The notes beneath the pieces were generated by a model. The model saw nothing but the letters and a program-made list of their open reading frames with translations, had not been told where the DNA came from and did no database searches. Positions 49,120 to 59,800 of a stretch of DNA of 64,000 nucleotides are shown here, in pieces. The position numbers and the translations under genes were made by a program. The stretch's first letter is position 1, and each line of letters opens with the position of its first letter. The stretch is from assembly GCA_036266835.1 (NCBI GenBank), contig DATAXD010000036.1, positions 1-64,000 on the forward strand, in the 5' to 3' direction. This DNA comes from Galbitalea sp036266835 (GTDB lineage: Bacteria; Actinomycetota; Actinomycetes; Actinomycetales; Microbacteriaceae).

Positions 49120-52100
49120 CTAGCCCCGCAAACGCAGGCCTTGCGGCGTCGGGGCGAACCCGGATGCTGTCAATGCATTGCCCAGGGCGGTTCCGATCGC
49201 GAACTCACCGTCGACGCGTTCGATGCGAAGGCGACCGAGTGAGCTTCGAACCGTGTTCGCGAGCGATGCCGCGGCGGCGTTCAGTACCGCGGGGTCCGAG
49301 GTGAAGGTGAGTACGGTCTTGCCGCCGCGTTCGAGATAGAGGGCCAGCGCACCGTCAACCAGCACGACCAGGGATCCGGCCTTGCGAGCGGGTCGATGCC
49401 CCTGGGTCGTCGGCCAGCCGAGCGCTGCCCCGTATGCATTCGCCGGATCCGTGGCGGCGAGGGTGATGGCGGCAAGCGGGGGGATCGCGTCGTCATCCGT
49501 GGTGAACTGCCTGAGCCGGTCGACTGTCGCACCAGTGCCGAATTGTGCCGCACCAAGCCCATCCACGAAATAGCCGCGCCTCGCCCGCCCCGTCTCTTCG
49601 AAAGTACTGAGCACCTTGTACGCAAGCGCGAAGCCGCCGCGCAATCCTTCGGCGACGACAGCGCCACGCGTCACGATGCCGTGGCGACTCAGTAGCGCTT
49701 CGGCGGTGGACTTTGCGCGCACAGTCGGGTCGCTCTCGCCGAGCGGCAGAAGCGACCAGCGGCCCGCGACTGTCGGTGGACCCGCTTGCGCAGGCAACAG
49801 CGGATGCCCACGTCCGCGGTATGGCCGGGCCAGCCGCGGGCGCCTCGGAGCCGCCTTACCGCCCAGGAACGCGCGCAGCGGTGAGATCGTGTCGTTGGTC
49901 ACCAGGGACGCCCAAACCAGATCCCAGAGCGCCGTCGCAAGCTCGCCATCATCCTGCGCGCCGACTGCAGTCGCGAGTTGCCGGAAGAAGTACGCGCCGC
50001 CCCCTGCGAGCGCTACGAGAATCTCGCTTTGCAACTCGGTCAGTTCGACATCATGTGGTTCGGCGAGCGTCACCGCTGCGGATTCTGCGAGATGCAAGCT
50101 GATCCAGCCGTCGCTTCCCGGCAGCGCGCCCGCGCCGGACCAGAGCACCTCGCCGGACACCGTGAGTTCATCCAGCCAGCCCTGCGAGTAGTCCTTTAGC
50201 CGCGAGGGCAGGATGAGTGTCTCAAGAGCGGATGCCGGCAGCGGCACCCCGGCGAGCTGGTCGACGACCTGGAGCAGGCCGTCCACCCCGCGCAGCAGAC
50301 CGCCGATGTGCTGCCACTCCGGCAGGAATCGGGCGAGCGCCGCCTGGGGAACGGGCTCGACGTCGTGACGCAGTGCCGCGAGCGAGCGACTGCGCAGCCG
50401 CCGCAGGATCTCGGCATCCACCCACTCGGTTCCGGTTGCGCCGGGGCGAAACTCGCCCTCGATGACCCGGCGCTCGCTGCCGAGCCGGCCGAGGGCATCG
50501 TGCACGACGGCGATACCGAGCCCGAAACGTGCGGCGACCTCGGCCGCGGCGAACGGTCCGTGGGTGCGCGCGTAGCGGCTGACCAGATCCCCGATCGGAT
50601 CGGTGACGGGCTCCACGAACGCCGTCGGCACGCCGATGGGAAGCGCGACGCCCAGCGCATCGCGGAGCCGGCTCGCATCCTCGATGATCGCCCAGCGATC
50701 GACGCCGGCGATCCGAGCCCTGAGAACTCGGTGGGCGCGTTCGAGTTCGATCAGCCAGTCGGCCGGACTGTCCGAGTCAGGAACAAGTCGCGCCTCGACC
50801 TCGTCCGCGGACAGGGGCCCGAGGACGCGAAGCAGGTCGACTACTCCCTCCATGCCGTGCGCTCGTCGATCCGGTGCGAGGCGCTGCAACTCCAGTTCGG
50901 TCTGAGCGAGTACTTTCTCGTCGAGCAGTTCGCGCAGTTCTGCTCGACCGAGAAGTTCCGCGAGCAGGGTTGCGTCGAGACTGAGGGCGGCGGCTCGTCG
51001 TTCCGCGAGGGGGGAATCGCCCTCGTACATGAACGCGGCGACATAGCCGAAGAGCAGCGATCGGGCGAACGGCGACGCCGACTCGGTTTCGGCCTCGACG
51101 ATGCGCACGGTTCTGCTCGCGATGCGCGCGGTGAGTGCCATCAGCGACGGCAGGTCGTAGACGTCCTGAAGCACCTCGCGAACGGTCTCCAGCACGATCG
51201 GAAAACTCGGATACTTGCGTGCGACCTCGAGCAGCTGGGCAGATCGCTGCCGCTGTTGCCAGAGGGGTGATCGTCTGCCGGGGTTGTAGCGCGGCAGCAG
51301 CAGCGCCCGCGCGGCGCACTCGCGGAACCGCGAGGCGAAGAGCGCGGAGCCGCCCACCTCATCCGTTACGAGCTGCTCGAGTTCACTGGCTTCGAACAGG
51401 AACAGCTCGGCGCCCGGCGGTTCGGCATCCGTGTCGGGCAGGCGCACGATGATGCCGTCGTCGGATGCGACCGCGGCTCCGTCGTAACCGAATCGTTCGC
51501 GGACCCTGGCTGTGACTGCGAGCGCCCATGGCGAATGCACGGGCATGCCGTATGGCGAGTGCAGGATCACTCGCCAGTCGCCCAGCTCATCGCGGAACCT
51601 CTCGACCACCAGCGTCTTGTCGGTGGGCACATGGCTTGTCGCAACCTTCTGTTCGGCGATGAAGGCGACCAGATTGGCAATGGCGCGATCATCCAGCCCG
51701 CCGGCGCGAGCCCGGTCGAGGACTGCATCCGACTTGCTGGTCGACACCTCACGGATGAACGCGCCGATCGCCTCGCCCAGTTCTGCCGGTCGGCCCAACC
51801 CGTCGCCCTTCCAGAACGGCACGCGACCGGGCTGGCCGAAGGCCGGCGAGACGACGACGCGATCGTGGGTGATGTCTTCGATCCGCCAGCTCGTCGCGCC
51901 GAGCGCGAAGATGTCGCCGACGCGAGACTCGTAGACCATCTCCTCGTCGAGTTCACCGACGCGACCGCCACCTCTTCCCGGCCCTGAGCTCGTTCCGGTC
52001 CCCGAGCTTGTCGAAGGGGAGCCGACCATGAAGACTCCGAACAGGCCGCGGTCAGGGATTGTGCCGCCGCTGGTGACGGCGAGGCGCTGCGCGCCAGGTC

Positions 52101-53661
52101 GGCCGGTGAGCGTTCCGTTGATGCGATCCCAGATGATTCGAGGCCGCAGTTCGGCGAACTCGTCGCTCGGATACAACCCGCTGAGCAGATCGAGTGTGGC
52201 CTCAAACGCGCTTCGCGGCAGGGTCGCAAACGGTGCGCTGCGGCGAATGGTCTGCCACCAGTCCTCGAGATCCACCGGCTCGAGCGCGACCGCCGCAACG
52301 GTCTGCTGCGCGAGGATGTCGAGCGGATTCTGCGGGATCGCCAGTGCCTCGATCGCGCCCTCGACCATCCGTTCGCTGACGACGGCCATGTGGATGAGGT
52401 CGGCGCGATGCTTAGGGAACAGCACCCCACGCGACACCTCGCCTACCTGGTGGCCCGCGCGGCCAACCCGCTGCAGGCCACTCGCGACCGAAGGCGGTGA
52501 CTCGACCTGCACGACCAGGTCGACCTCACCCATGTCGATCCCCAGCTCCAGGGATGACGTCGCGACGACGCAACGAAGCCGGCCGCTCTTCAGGTCGTCT
52601 TCAATGATTGCCCGCTGATCCTTGCTCACCGAGCCGTGGTGTGCACGGGCCAACAGTCCCGAGGATGAGCCGGTCACGCCCGACTGCCCGACGGCCTGCG
52701 CGGGAAAGCCCGAAGAGGCCGCGATCGCCGGGATGAGCATCCGTTCGTCGTACAGCTCGTTGAGGCGTCCGGTCAGGCGTTCGGCGAGCCGCCTCGAGTT
52801 GGCGAAGACAATCGTCGACCGATGCTCAAGGATGAGGTCGACGATGCGCTCCTCGACGTGCGGCCAGATCGACCCCTGGTTTCCGTCACCAGACTGTGCA
52901 GCGTCAGTTCGCGGTGCTGTACCGAGTTCGCTCATGTCGTCGACCGGCACCACAATCGACAGGTCGAATCGCTTGGCCGACGGCGGCGCAACAATCGTGA
53001 CCGGCGCCCGGCCGCCGAGGAATCTTGCAACCTCTTCGCGCGGCCGGACCGTGGCCGAGAGGCCGATGCGCTGCGCCGGGTTCTCCAGCAGCAAATCCAG
53101 CCGCTCGAGGGATACCGCCAGGTGCGCCCCGCGCTTGGTCGCCGCGACCGCGTGCACCTCATCAACGATGACGGTCGTGACTCCGAGCAGGGTCTCGCGC
53201 GCGGCCGAGGTAAGCATGAGGTACAGCGACTCGGGCGTCGTGATCAGGATGTCCGGTGGTACGCGCGCAAGGAGGCGTCGATCCTGTGTCGAGGTGTCGC
53301 CGGAGCGCACTCCGACGGTGATGTCGGGCGCGGGCAGGCCAAGCCGCTTCGCCGTCTGGGTTACGCCGACGAGCGGCGAACGAAGGTTGCGCTCCACGTC
53401 GACGCCCAGCGCTTTGAGCGGCGATACATAGAGGACTCGGGTTCTGTGTTGCGGGCTGGCCGCCGGAGAGTCGAGCAGCCTGTCGATCGACCAGAGAAAA
53501 GCGGCGAGCGTCTTACCTGATCCGGTTGGGGCCACCACCAGGGCATGCGCACCGGAACTAATCGCATCCCACGCCCCGACCTGCGCGGGCGTCGGCTCAG
53601 CGAAGGCGCCGGCAAACCATTCCCTGGTAGCCGGCGAGAACCGCGCGAGCACGTCGCCCAT
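49120..53661 (-). CDS. lhr: Lhr-type large ATP-dependent helicase
   Basis: 1,513 residues, the full-length Lhr. Walker A APTGSGKT at 44-51, DEVH in VIVDEVHAVAATKRG, motif III/Ia pieces, motif VI QRVGRAGHQ; then the Lhr winged-helix/beta-barrel core and a long Lhr-CTD. It is a 3-prime to 5-prime translocase implicated in repair. Oddity: residues about 548-560 (SPSTSSGTGTSSGP) are encoded by an in-frame dispersed repeat, a low-complexity insertion in the loop before LDEEMVYESRVGD. Confidence 0.93.
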   Translation of the reverse strand: MGDVLARFSPATREWFAGAFAEPTPAQVGAWDAISSGAHALVVAPTGSGKTLAAFLWSIDRLLDSPAASPQHRTRVLYVSPLKALGVDVERNLRSPLVGVTQTAKRLGLPAPDITVGVRSGDTSTQDRRLLARVPPDILITTPESLYLMLTSAARETLLGVTTVIVDEVHAVAATKRGAHLAVSLERLDLLLENPAQRIGLSATVRPREEVARFLGGRAPVTIVAPPSAKRFDLSIVVPVDDMSELGTAPRTDAAQSGDGNQGSIWPHVEERIVDLILEHRSTIVFANSRRLAERLTGRLNELYDERMLIPAIAASSGFPAQAVGQSGVTGSSSGLLARAHHGSVSKDQRAIIEDDLKSGRLRCVVATSSLELGIDMGEVDLVVQVESPPSVASGLQRVGRAGHQVGEVSRGVLFPKHRADLIHMAVVSERMVEGAIEALAIPQNPLDILAQQTVAAVALEPVDLEDWWQTIRRSAPFATLPRSAFEATLDLLSGLYPSDEFAELRPRIIWDRINGTLTGRPGAQRLAVTSGGTIPDRGLFGVFMVGSPSTSSGTGTSSGPGRGGGRVGELDEEMVYESRVGDIFALGATSWRIEDITHDRVVVSPAFGQPGRVPFWKGDGLGRPAELGEAIGAFIREVSTSKSDAVLDRARAGGLDDRAIANLVAFIAEQKVATSHVPTDKTLVVERFRDELGDWRVILHSPYGMPVHSPWALAVTARVRERFGYDGAAVASDDGIIVRLPDTDAEPPGAELFLFEASELEQLVTDEVGGSALFASRFRECAARALLLPRYNPGRRSPLWQQRQRSAQLLEVARKYPSFPIVLETVREVLQDVYDLPSLMALTARIASRTVRIVEAETESASPFARSLLFGYVAAFMYEGDSPLAERRAAALSLDATLLAELLGRAELRELLDEKVLAQTELELQRLAPDRRAHGMEGVVDLLRVLGPLSADEVEARLVPDSDSPADWLIELERAHRVLRARIAGVDRWAIIEDASRLRDALGVALPIGVPTAFVEPVTDPIGDLVSRYARTHGPFAAAEVAARFGLGIAVVHDALGRLGSERRVIEGEFRPGATGTEWVDAEILRRLRSRSLAALRHDVEPVPQAALARFLPEWQHIGGLLRGVDGLLQVVDQLAGVPLPASALETLILPSRLKDYSQGWLDELTVSGEVLWSGAGALPGSDGWISLHLAESAAVTLAEPHDVELTELQSEILVALAGGGAYFFRQLATAVGAQDDGELATALWDLVWASLVTNDTISPLRAFLGGKAAPRRPRLARPYRGRGHPLLPAQAGPPTVAGRWSLLPLGESDPTVRAKSTAEALLSRHGIVTRGAVVAEGLRGGFALAYKVLSTFEETGRARRGYFVDGLGAAQFGTGATVDRLRQFTTDDDAIPPLAAITLAATDPANAYGAALGWPTTQGHRPARKAGSLVVLVDGALALYLERGGKTVLTFTSDPAVLNAAAASLANTVRSSLGRLRIERVDGEFAIGTALGNALTASGFAPTPQGLRLRG
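51982..52019. repeat. Dispersed REP-like repeat inside lhr
   Basis: A 38-bp block containing CCCGAGCTTGTCGAAGGGG and CCCTGAGCTCGTTCCGG. It looks like the short intergenic repeat (CCCTTCGACAAGCTC type, read on the other strand) found in many copies in Microbacteriaceae genomes, from memory. Here it sits within a gene, in frame. Confidence 0.6.
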
Positions 53662-53705
53662 CCGACCATCCTGCCGCTTACCCCCGACTGACGCTCGGGA
53701 GCGGA

Positions 53706-54329
53706 TCAGGGATGCTCCTGCAGGAATGCCGAGATGTCACTGAGCTCGTCTGACGAGACGCCGTGAGCGAGATTCTCGTAGATGCGGATGGTGGGCGTCG
53801 AGTGGGTGGTCAACCAGTCCTCGGTCCGGGCGATCACCGCGTCGGGGATGATCGCATCCAGGGTGCCGCGTCCCCAGAACACCGGAGGACGCGTCGCCTC
53901 CAGTTCGCTGTCGCCCGGTTCGATGCCCGTCGCCACGAAGCCGGACAATGCGACGACCGAAGTGAACCGTGCCGGCTTGGTTCGCATTGCCTGGAGAGCG
54001 ACGACGGCCCCTTGCGAAAACCCGAGCAGAGCGACACTGGTGAACTCGAGGGTGTCCAGCCATTCGATGAGTGCCGCGGTTGCACCGTTAGCGTCGTCGG
54101 GACTCGGCTCGGCGACATCGCGCCGAGCGAGCGAGAACCACGCCCAGCCGCCGCTCTCCGAGATCGGCGCGCGCACTGAAGCGACCACCGGAGCCAGCGG
54201 CAGCCGCGGCGACAGCTGGAAGAGATCGCCCTCGTGCGATCCGTAGCCGTGGAGGAGCACGATGAGCGGACGACCCGCGCGGTCGCGCTCAGGCGCCGAC
54301 CAGATCACGGCATCCGTATCGAGTCTCAT
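53706..54329 (-). CDS. Carboxylesterase/phospholipase-like alpha/beta hydrolase
   Basis: 207 residues, the compact esterase type (YpfH/acyl-protein thioesterase-like). Triad: Ser105 in LGFSQGAVV, Asp158 in GTLDAIIP and His189 in NLAHGVSSDEL; oxyanion loop LLHGYGSHEGD. No signal peptide. Hydrolyses small esters or acyl groups; substrate unknown. Divergent from the NUDIX-like gene with a 60-bp gap. Confidence 0.9.
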   Translation of the reverse strand: MRLDTDAVIWSAPERDRAGRPLIVLLHGYGSHEGDLFQLSPRLPLAPVVASVRAPISESGGWAWFSLARRDVAEPSPDDANGATAALIEWLDTLEFTSVALLGFSQGAVVALQAMRTKPARFTSVVALSGFVATGIEPGDSELEATRPPVFWGRGTLDAIIPDAVIARTEDWLTTHSTPTIRIYENLAHGVSSDELSDISAFLQEHP

Positions 54330-54389
54330 GCCAGCTAAGGCTACGGCCCCGCGAGACCGCGATCGTGGGCCGGTAGGTGAGAATGGAGC

Positions 54390-54929
54390 ATGAGTTCCGT
54401 TGGTACGCCCGATCCGAACCCCGGCTGGCTGTCGGACGACGAACTCGCGGATGCGCGGCGACGGTTACCCCTTCTCTATGTTGAGGCGGTACCGGTGCGC
54501 GTCGACGGCATCGGGCAGGTGACCGAAGTCGGCATATTGTTGCGCGCGAACGCGGACGGTGACATCACCCGCACGCTCGTTTCCGGCCGCGTGCTCTATG
54601 GCGAAAGCCTGCGCGAGGCGTTGTTTCGACACCTCGAGAAGGACCTCGGTCCGATGGCGTTTCCGCAGTTGCCTGCGAGTCCTGTGCCGTTCTCGGTTGC
54701 CGAGTACTTTCCGTTCCCCGGAGCGCAGTTCACGGATGACAGACAGCACGCCGTGTCGCTCGCCTACGTCGTGCCGGTGACCGGAACGTGTGAGCCTCGC
54801 CAGGATGCGCTGGAGCTCACCTGGATGGATCCCATCGAGGCGGCATCGGATGCCGTCGCATCGGAGATGGAGGGCGGTCGCGGGGCGCTACTCCGCGCAG
54901 CTCTCGCATCCGTCGGCAGACTGTTCTAG
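54390..54929 (+). CDS. NUDIX hydrolase-like protein (DUF4916)
   Basis: 179 residues. The NUDIX fold is seen in VRVDGIGQVTEVGILLRANADGDITRTLVSGRVLYGESLREALFRHLEKDLG, but the exact box GX5EX7REUXEEXGU is degenerate (REALFRHLEKDLG). This matches DUF4916 (NUDIX hydrolase family) of actinobacteria. Enzymatic activity is unsure. Confidence 0.8.
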   Translation: MSSVGTPDPNPGWLSDDELADARRRLPLLYVEAVPVRVDGIGQVTEVGILLRANADGDITRTLVSGRVLYGESLREALFRHLEKDLGPMAFPQLPASPVPFSVAEYFPFPGAQFTDDRQHAVSLAYVVPVTGTCEPRQDALELTWMDPIEAASDAVASEMEGGRGALLRAALASVGRLF

Positions 54930-54948
54930 TCGCGCGGTCCCGCACTAT

Positions 54949-55030
54949 CGCAAAGTCGGAATCTGGTGCGACACGCCGTCACGGCGACTTTGGCGCGAAC
55001 CGGCGTGCCACATGGAAATCCGACTTTGCG
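54949..55030. repeat. 82-bp structured inverted repeat between convergent genes
   Basis: CGCAAAGTCGGA (54949-54960) pairs perfectly with TCCGACTTTGCG (55019-55030). Inside are ACGCCG / CGGCGT arms and a third GACTTTGG-like copy, with CGCCG-TCA-CGGCG as an inner hairpin. It could be a bidirectional terminator, but the size and the repeated CGACTTT core also suit a mobile palindromic unit. Confidence 0.6.
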
Positions 55031-55044
55031 GTGGGATACGCGGG

Positions 55045-56547
55045 TTAGCGACCGCGGCGCCGACCGTTGCTGGACTGGCTCATGCCCACCAGCCCTCCGA
55101 CACGGAGACCGCCGGTGCGCTGTCCGCCAGTTCGCTGCCCACCAGAGCTCTGCCCGCCAGAGCTCTGACCGCCCGAGCGCTGGGCCCCGGATGACTTCGC
55201 AGGACGATCGGTCCGGGATTGCTGGCCGTCGCGCGGCTGCGAACCACGACCGGCTCCCTGGCCCCGAGAATCTCGGTTCGCACGCTTTCGCTGCGCGTTC
55301 GCGCCCTGCGAACGACCACCCTGTGAGGTTCCGCGAGCCGGCTTCGCCTCGCGCGGAGCCGGCTTCACGTAGTCAGCGATTTCGCCGACGAGAGCAGTGA
55401 CTGTTGCTGAGGAGGCGTCCACCTGCTCGGGCGCGACCGAAATCCCGGCCTTGCGCAGTAGCGCTGCGGTGTCCTTGCGCTGCTCGGGAAGCACGAGCGT
55501 GACCACATCGCCCTCGGCCCCGGCGCGAGCCGTGCGGCCGGAGCGGTGGAGGTACGCCTTGTGCTCCGCCGGCGGGTCGACGTGAACAACGAGTTCGATG
55601 TCATCGACGTGAACACCGCGAGCGGCGACATCGGTCGCGACGAGAACTCGCACGTCGCCCGCGGCGAACGCGGCGAGGTTGCGATCGCGCTGCACCTGCG
55701 ACAGGTTGCCGTGCAAGTCGACCGACGGAATTCCGGCATCCGTCAGTTGGCGGGCAAGCTTCTTCGCGTGGTGCTTGGTACGCATGAACAGGAGGCGGCG
55801 CCCGGTTCCGGATGCCAGGCGCTCGACGAGCGCACGCTTGGCGTCGACTCCGGATACCTCGAACACGTGATGAGTCATCGCGGCGACCGGGGAGTTTGCC
55901 TCGTCGACCGAGTGCATCACCTCGTTGCTGAGGTATCGGCGCACCAGCTTGTCGACGCCGTTGTCCAGCGTCGCGCTGAACAGCATCCGCTGTCCGCCGC
56001 GCGGAGTCTTATCCATGATGCGAGTGACGACCGGCAGGAACCCGAGATCCGCCATGTGGTCGGCCTCATCCAGAACGGAGATCTCCACGGCATCGAGGGA
56101 CACAAATCCCTGGTGCATGAGGTCTTCGAGGCGTCCCGGGCAGGCAACGACGATGTCGACCCCAGCCTTGAGGGCGGCGACCTGGCGTTGCTGTGAGACC
56201 CCGCCATAGATGGTGGTCGACTTCAGGCCGTACACGTCAGCGAGCGGCTGGATGGCGACCGCGATCTGCGTCGCGAGCTCGCGCGTCGGCGCAAGCACCA
56301 GGGCGAGCGGGCGGCCGGCACGCCGATTGCCTCCGGCCAGCTCGCCGCCGAGGCGAGCAACGAGGGGGATGCCGAAGGCCAGGGTCTTGCCGGAGCCGGT
56401 CTTGCCCCGGCCGAGCACGTCGCGCCCGGCGAGAGTGTCCGGCAGTGTGTCGAGCTGGATGGGGAATGGTTCAGTAATTCCCGCCGCAGTAAGTGCTGCG
56501 ACGAGTGGTGCGGGCACGCCGAGCGCGCCAAAGGACGGTGAAGTCAA
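55045..56547 (-). CDS. DEAD-box RNA helicase with Gly/Arg-rich tail
   Basis: 500 residues. Q motif FPIQLDTLPDTLAGRDVLGRGKTGSGKT (Walker A), PTRELATQI, DEAD in VLDEADHMADLGF, SAT in LFSATLD, and HRSGRTARAG. From about 380 on a disordered basic tail has GGQSSGGQSSGGQRTGGQRTGG repeats (nucleotides about 55085-55180), which likely bind RNA. Such enzymes remodel rRNA, often in the cold. GTG or ATG at 56547. Confidence 0.92.
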   Translation of the reverse strand: MTSPSFGALGVPAPLVAALTAAGITEPFPIQLDTLPDTLAGRDVLGRGKTGSGKTLAFGIPLVARLGGELAGGNRRAGRPLALVLAPTRELATQIAVAIQPLADVYGLKSTTIYGGVSQQRQVAALKAGVDIVVACPGRLEDLMHQGFVSLDAVEISVLDEADHMADLGFLPVVTRIMDKTPRGGQRMLFSATLDNGVDKLVRRYLSNEVMHSVDEANSPVAAMTHHVFEVSGVDAKRALVERLASGTGRRLLFMRTKHHAKKLARQLTDAGIPSVDLHGNLSQVQRDRNLAAFAAGDVRVLVATDVAARGVHVDDIELVVHVDPPAEHKAYLHRSGRTARAGAEGDVVTLVLPEQRKDTAALLRKAGISVAPEQVDASSATVTALVGEIADYVKPAPREAKPARGTSQGGRSQGANAQRKRANRDSRGQGAGRGSQPRDGQQSRTDRPAKSSGAQRSGGQSSGGQSSGGQRTGGQRTGGLRVGGLVGMSQSSNGRRRGR

Positions 56548-56878
56548 AGTAATGATTCATTTCTTGTGAATGCATCGGCAATTGCCGAATAGATGGCGAG
56601 TGCGGCGATGGCCGCAAACGTTCGCCGTGGAAAGCTTGCTAAAAAGCAGAGGTCGTTCAACGACGCAGGGATCCAGTGAACGGATCCGCATGTAGCCACA
56701 ACCCTAGCAGACGCGTTCGGGTGGAAGCCCGGCACCCCCCGTTCGCGTGCTCCCCAGACTGGGACTTCGGCGCCACGCACGACCGGACGTAGTGTCGCAA
56801 CTGGCACACCCGAGGCCACTTCCTCTTTATCGTTTGCGTTGCGTTTCCCGGGGTGCGGACTTGTTAAGGGAGCAACAA
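56548..56878. other. Gene-free divergent region before helicase and giant surface gene
   Basis: 331 bp with no convincing gene. A 91-residue frame on the minus strand (56544-56819) runs into the helicase start but has no recognisable domain and is more likely the untranslated leader, which cold-inducible helicase genes often have. Rightward, AAGGGAG (56866-56872) is the ribosome site of the surface protein. No clear -35/-10 pair. Confidence 0.4.
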
Positions 56879-59800
56879 GTGCACTTCAATTTCCTGCGCG
56901 CGCGCTCGCGACGCCGGCTAACCGGCGGTCGAATCAAAGGCATTGTCGCCGGAGTTGCGTCCCTGCTGCTGCTCAGCAGCGTCCTCGCCCCAGCTGCGCT
57001 TGCGGATGACCCGCCCGAGGTGCCGGTCATCCACCTCGACGAGTCGGTCTCGCCGGCACCCCCGACCGCATTGCATCCCGGCGATGTCGCCACCTTTACT
57101 TACAACGTCGAATGCTCGTCGTTGACAACAGAGTGCGATAACTTCTCGGTCACCGACACGATCCCCACTCCGCTGGTCCTCGGTTCGGTGTCGTCGCCGG
57201 GCGGAGTGCACTCCACCATCAGCACGTCCGGCAACACGTTCACCGTCAACATCATCCAGCCCCTTGAAGACGGTCAGAATGGCCTGGATGCCGGTGAGCA
57301 GGCCGGCTTCACTGTGACCGCGTCGGTGCCAACCACGGTGTCCGCCAGCTACAACGGGCAGACGGTCGCCAATCCGTCTACTGCGACGGCATCGAACGTC
57401 CCGACTCCTGCCACCGCGACCGCGAGTGTGCTCCTGGCTGTTCCCACCACGCTTGCCGCATCCGTTTCAAAGAACTATTCGCCGGCGACGCTGAACAGCA
57501 CGCCGAATCTCACCACCACCGCGGCGCTCGTCGTCTCGAATACCTCCAACATCGGCGTCTCGACCCTCACGGTCCAGGACCCGGCCAACGTCGCCGTCTC
57601 GCCGAGTCCGTTCCTCTACGACGCGATAACCGGGCTCACTCTGCCGACCTGGCCGGGTGGCGCCAACCGCGTCGAGGTCGACTGGTACGACGGCACGGCC
57701 TGGCACAACGGCACCTTCGCGGCGGCGATCGCGCTGCCGACCGGCGTGGATGCGTCCACGATCCTGGGCTTGCGGTTTACCTTCGAGAAGACCTCCGGCA
57801 CCATCGCGGCGGGGGCGGCAGGCACCATCGACATCGCGACCGCTCTGCGGAGCAACGTCACCACCATCTCCTCGAATACGACCGTGCAAAATGCCGCGTC
57901 GGCATTCGTGACCCTGTCCGGAGCCAATTCGACGACGGTCCAGTCGACCGCCAACCTCACCATCGATCACGTGGTCGTCGATCCAATCGCGACGAAGACG
58001 TACGCCAACTCGAGCATCGTCGGTGGCCAGAGTGACGAGGCGACCGTCGGCGGCCAGAACGGCGGCAACTACACGCTCAGCAAGATGGTGGTCAACGAAC
58101 CCGCATCCGGGTACCCGGACCTCGCCGCTCAGGGACTGACGTTCTCCAGCTGGGACGACGCGAACGTCGAATGGCCGGTCGGGGCGACCGGGGCCACCAT
58201 CCAATACCTGTTCGCCGGATGTCTGCCGGGGCTCGGAACCGCCCAGACGATGACAAAGGGGTCGCCGATACCGGCGCCGAACCCGATCACCTGCGCCGAT
58301 CCGTCCGTACTCCAAACCGTCGTGGGGTTCACCGTCACCTTCACGGGCACGATGCTCACCGGGCAGTACACGTCACTTCCGTTCTTCATCGGCACGCCTG
58401 CGGTTCCTGCGGATACGACCGAGACGAACACGATTTCGTACGATGTCACGACCATCGACGGGCAGACCGTCGAGGCGCTCGCATCCGCCCAACTGACGCT
58501 TCGCACCGCCAGAATCAACACGACGGTGTCGAAGACGGCAACCCCGAGCAGCATCTACGCGACCACGGGCGCGTACACCGTGCTCTCGCTCCCCGCGCAA
58601 GTCGCGGCGCAGCCCACGTCGCCGAGCGACACGGGCGGGTCGACGATCGGGGCGGACAGCCTCACGGTGCAGGACACCGCGAACCCGGCCACGGATCCGT
58701 TCTGGAATGACTTCAATCCCGCTGCCATCGTGGAGACGGATGTCCCGTCGAACACGACCCTGACCGTGAACTACTGGAATGCAACCGACCTGGCCTGGGA
58801 GCCGCTCGCCCCGGCGACCACCGGCGTCACCGGACCGCAGTCGCTCACCTACGTGCTGACCAACGCACAAGAGCAGAACGCGGACGGCCTCCAGTTCGTA
58901 TACACCCCGACGTCCGGCACTCTGCCGCCCGGATTCAGCGTGCAGCCCAATATCAAGGCCGTGCTTCGCGCGGACCTGAGGAACGACCCCTCGACCCCGC
59001 CGAACGCGACGACCTCCGAGGTCGACGTTCCCAACTCGGTCGAGTCGATTGCCACCAGCGGGTCTGCGGTCATCTCACCGGTGACCGCCACGGCGTCGGC
59101 CACGGTGAAGTTGCTTCCGACGACGGGCGGTCCCGGCGTCACCCTGATCTCGAAGGCCTGGGCAACCGATCCGGTCACCAACCTGAAAACGGTCGATGCC
59201 CGGTCGAGTGAGGATCGCACCGCAGTCGTTCACTGGGGTACGGGGTCGCAGGAGTTCAATTCGGTGGTCGTTACGGACGACGGAGGCGATCCGACGCTGG
59301 GCAATGTTTCGGCGAGCGTCTTCGATGCGTTCAACCTGGTGAGCATTCCGGCAATCACCTCGTCGATCGATCCGCTGTTGACCTACGACGAGATCTCGAG
59401 CGTGCAGCTGTACATCCCGGGAACGGGCTGGGTGGATGAGGCGGATGACCCGTGCCGCAGCGGCGGCTGCGACGGCAGTTTCCCCGGCTACACCCTGAGC
59501 GCTACCGAATCGGCCAACGCGACCGGGGTGAGCTTCACCTACATCGAAAGCCCGACGCGCGGCCTCCGCGCCGGCTCGAACCCCTACGCTCCGTCGGTGG
59601 GCTCCGGCGTCGCGGTCAGCACCGACCTGTCACGGGGCATCGACCTGGTTTTCCAGATCCGCAACAACAAGCGCTCGAACGGTGCCGCCGTCCTCGGCAG
59701 CAGTTCGACGACCACCTACAACGCCGTCGATGCCGGACTGGTTTCCAACTCGGCCGAGTTCGACGGCTACGACGGCACGCCGACGCCCGTCGCGACCGGC

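Noticed and set aside
56544..56819. 91-codon frame ahead of the DEAD-box gene
   Set aside because: No domain, and position fits a long untranslated leader; kept only as a note in the gap entry.
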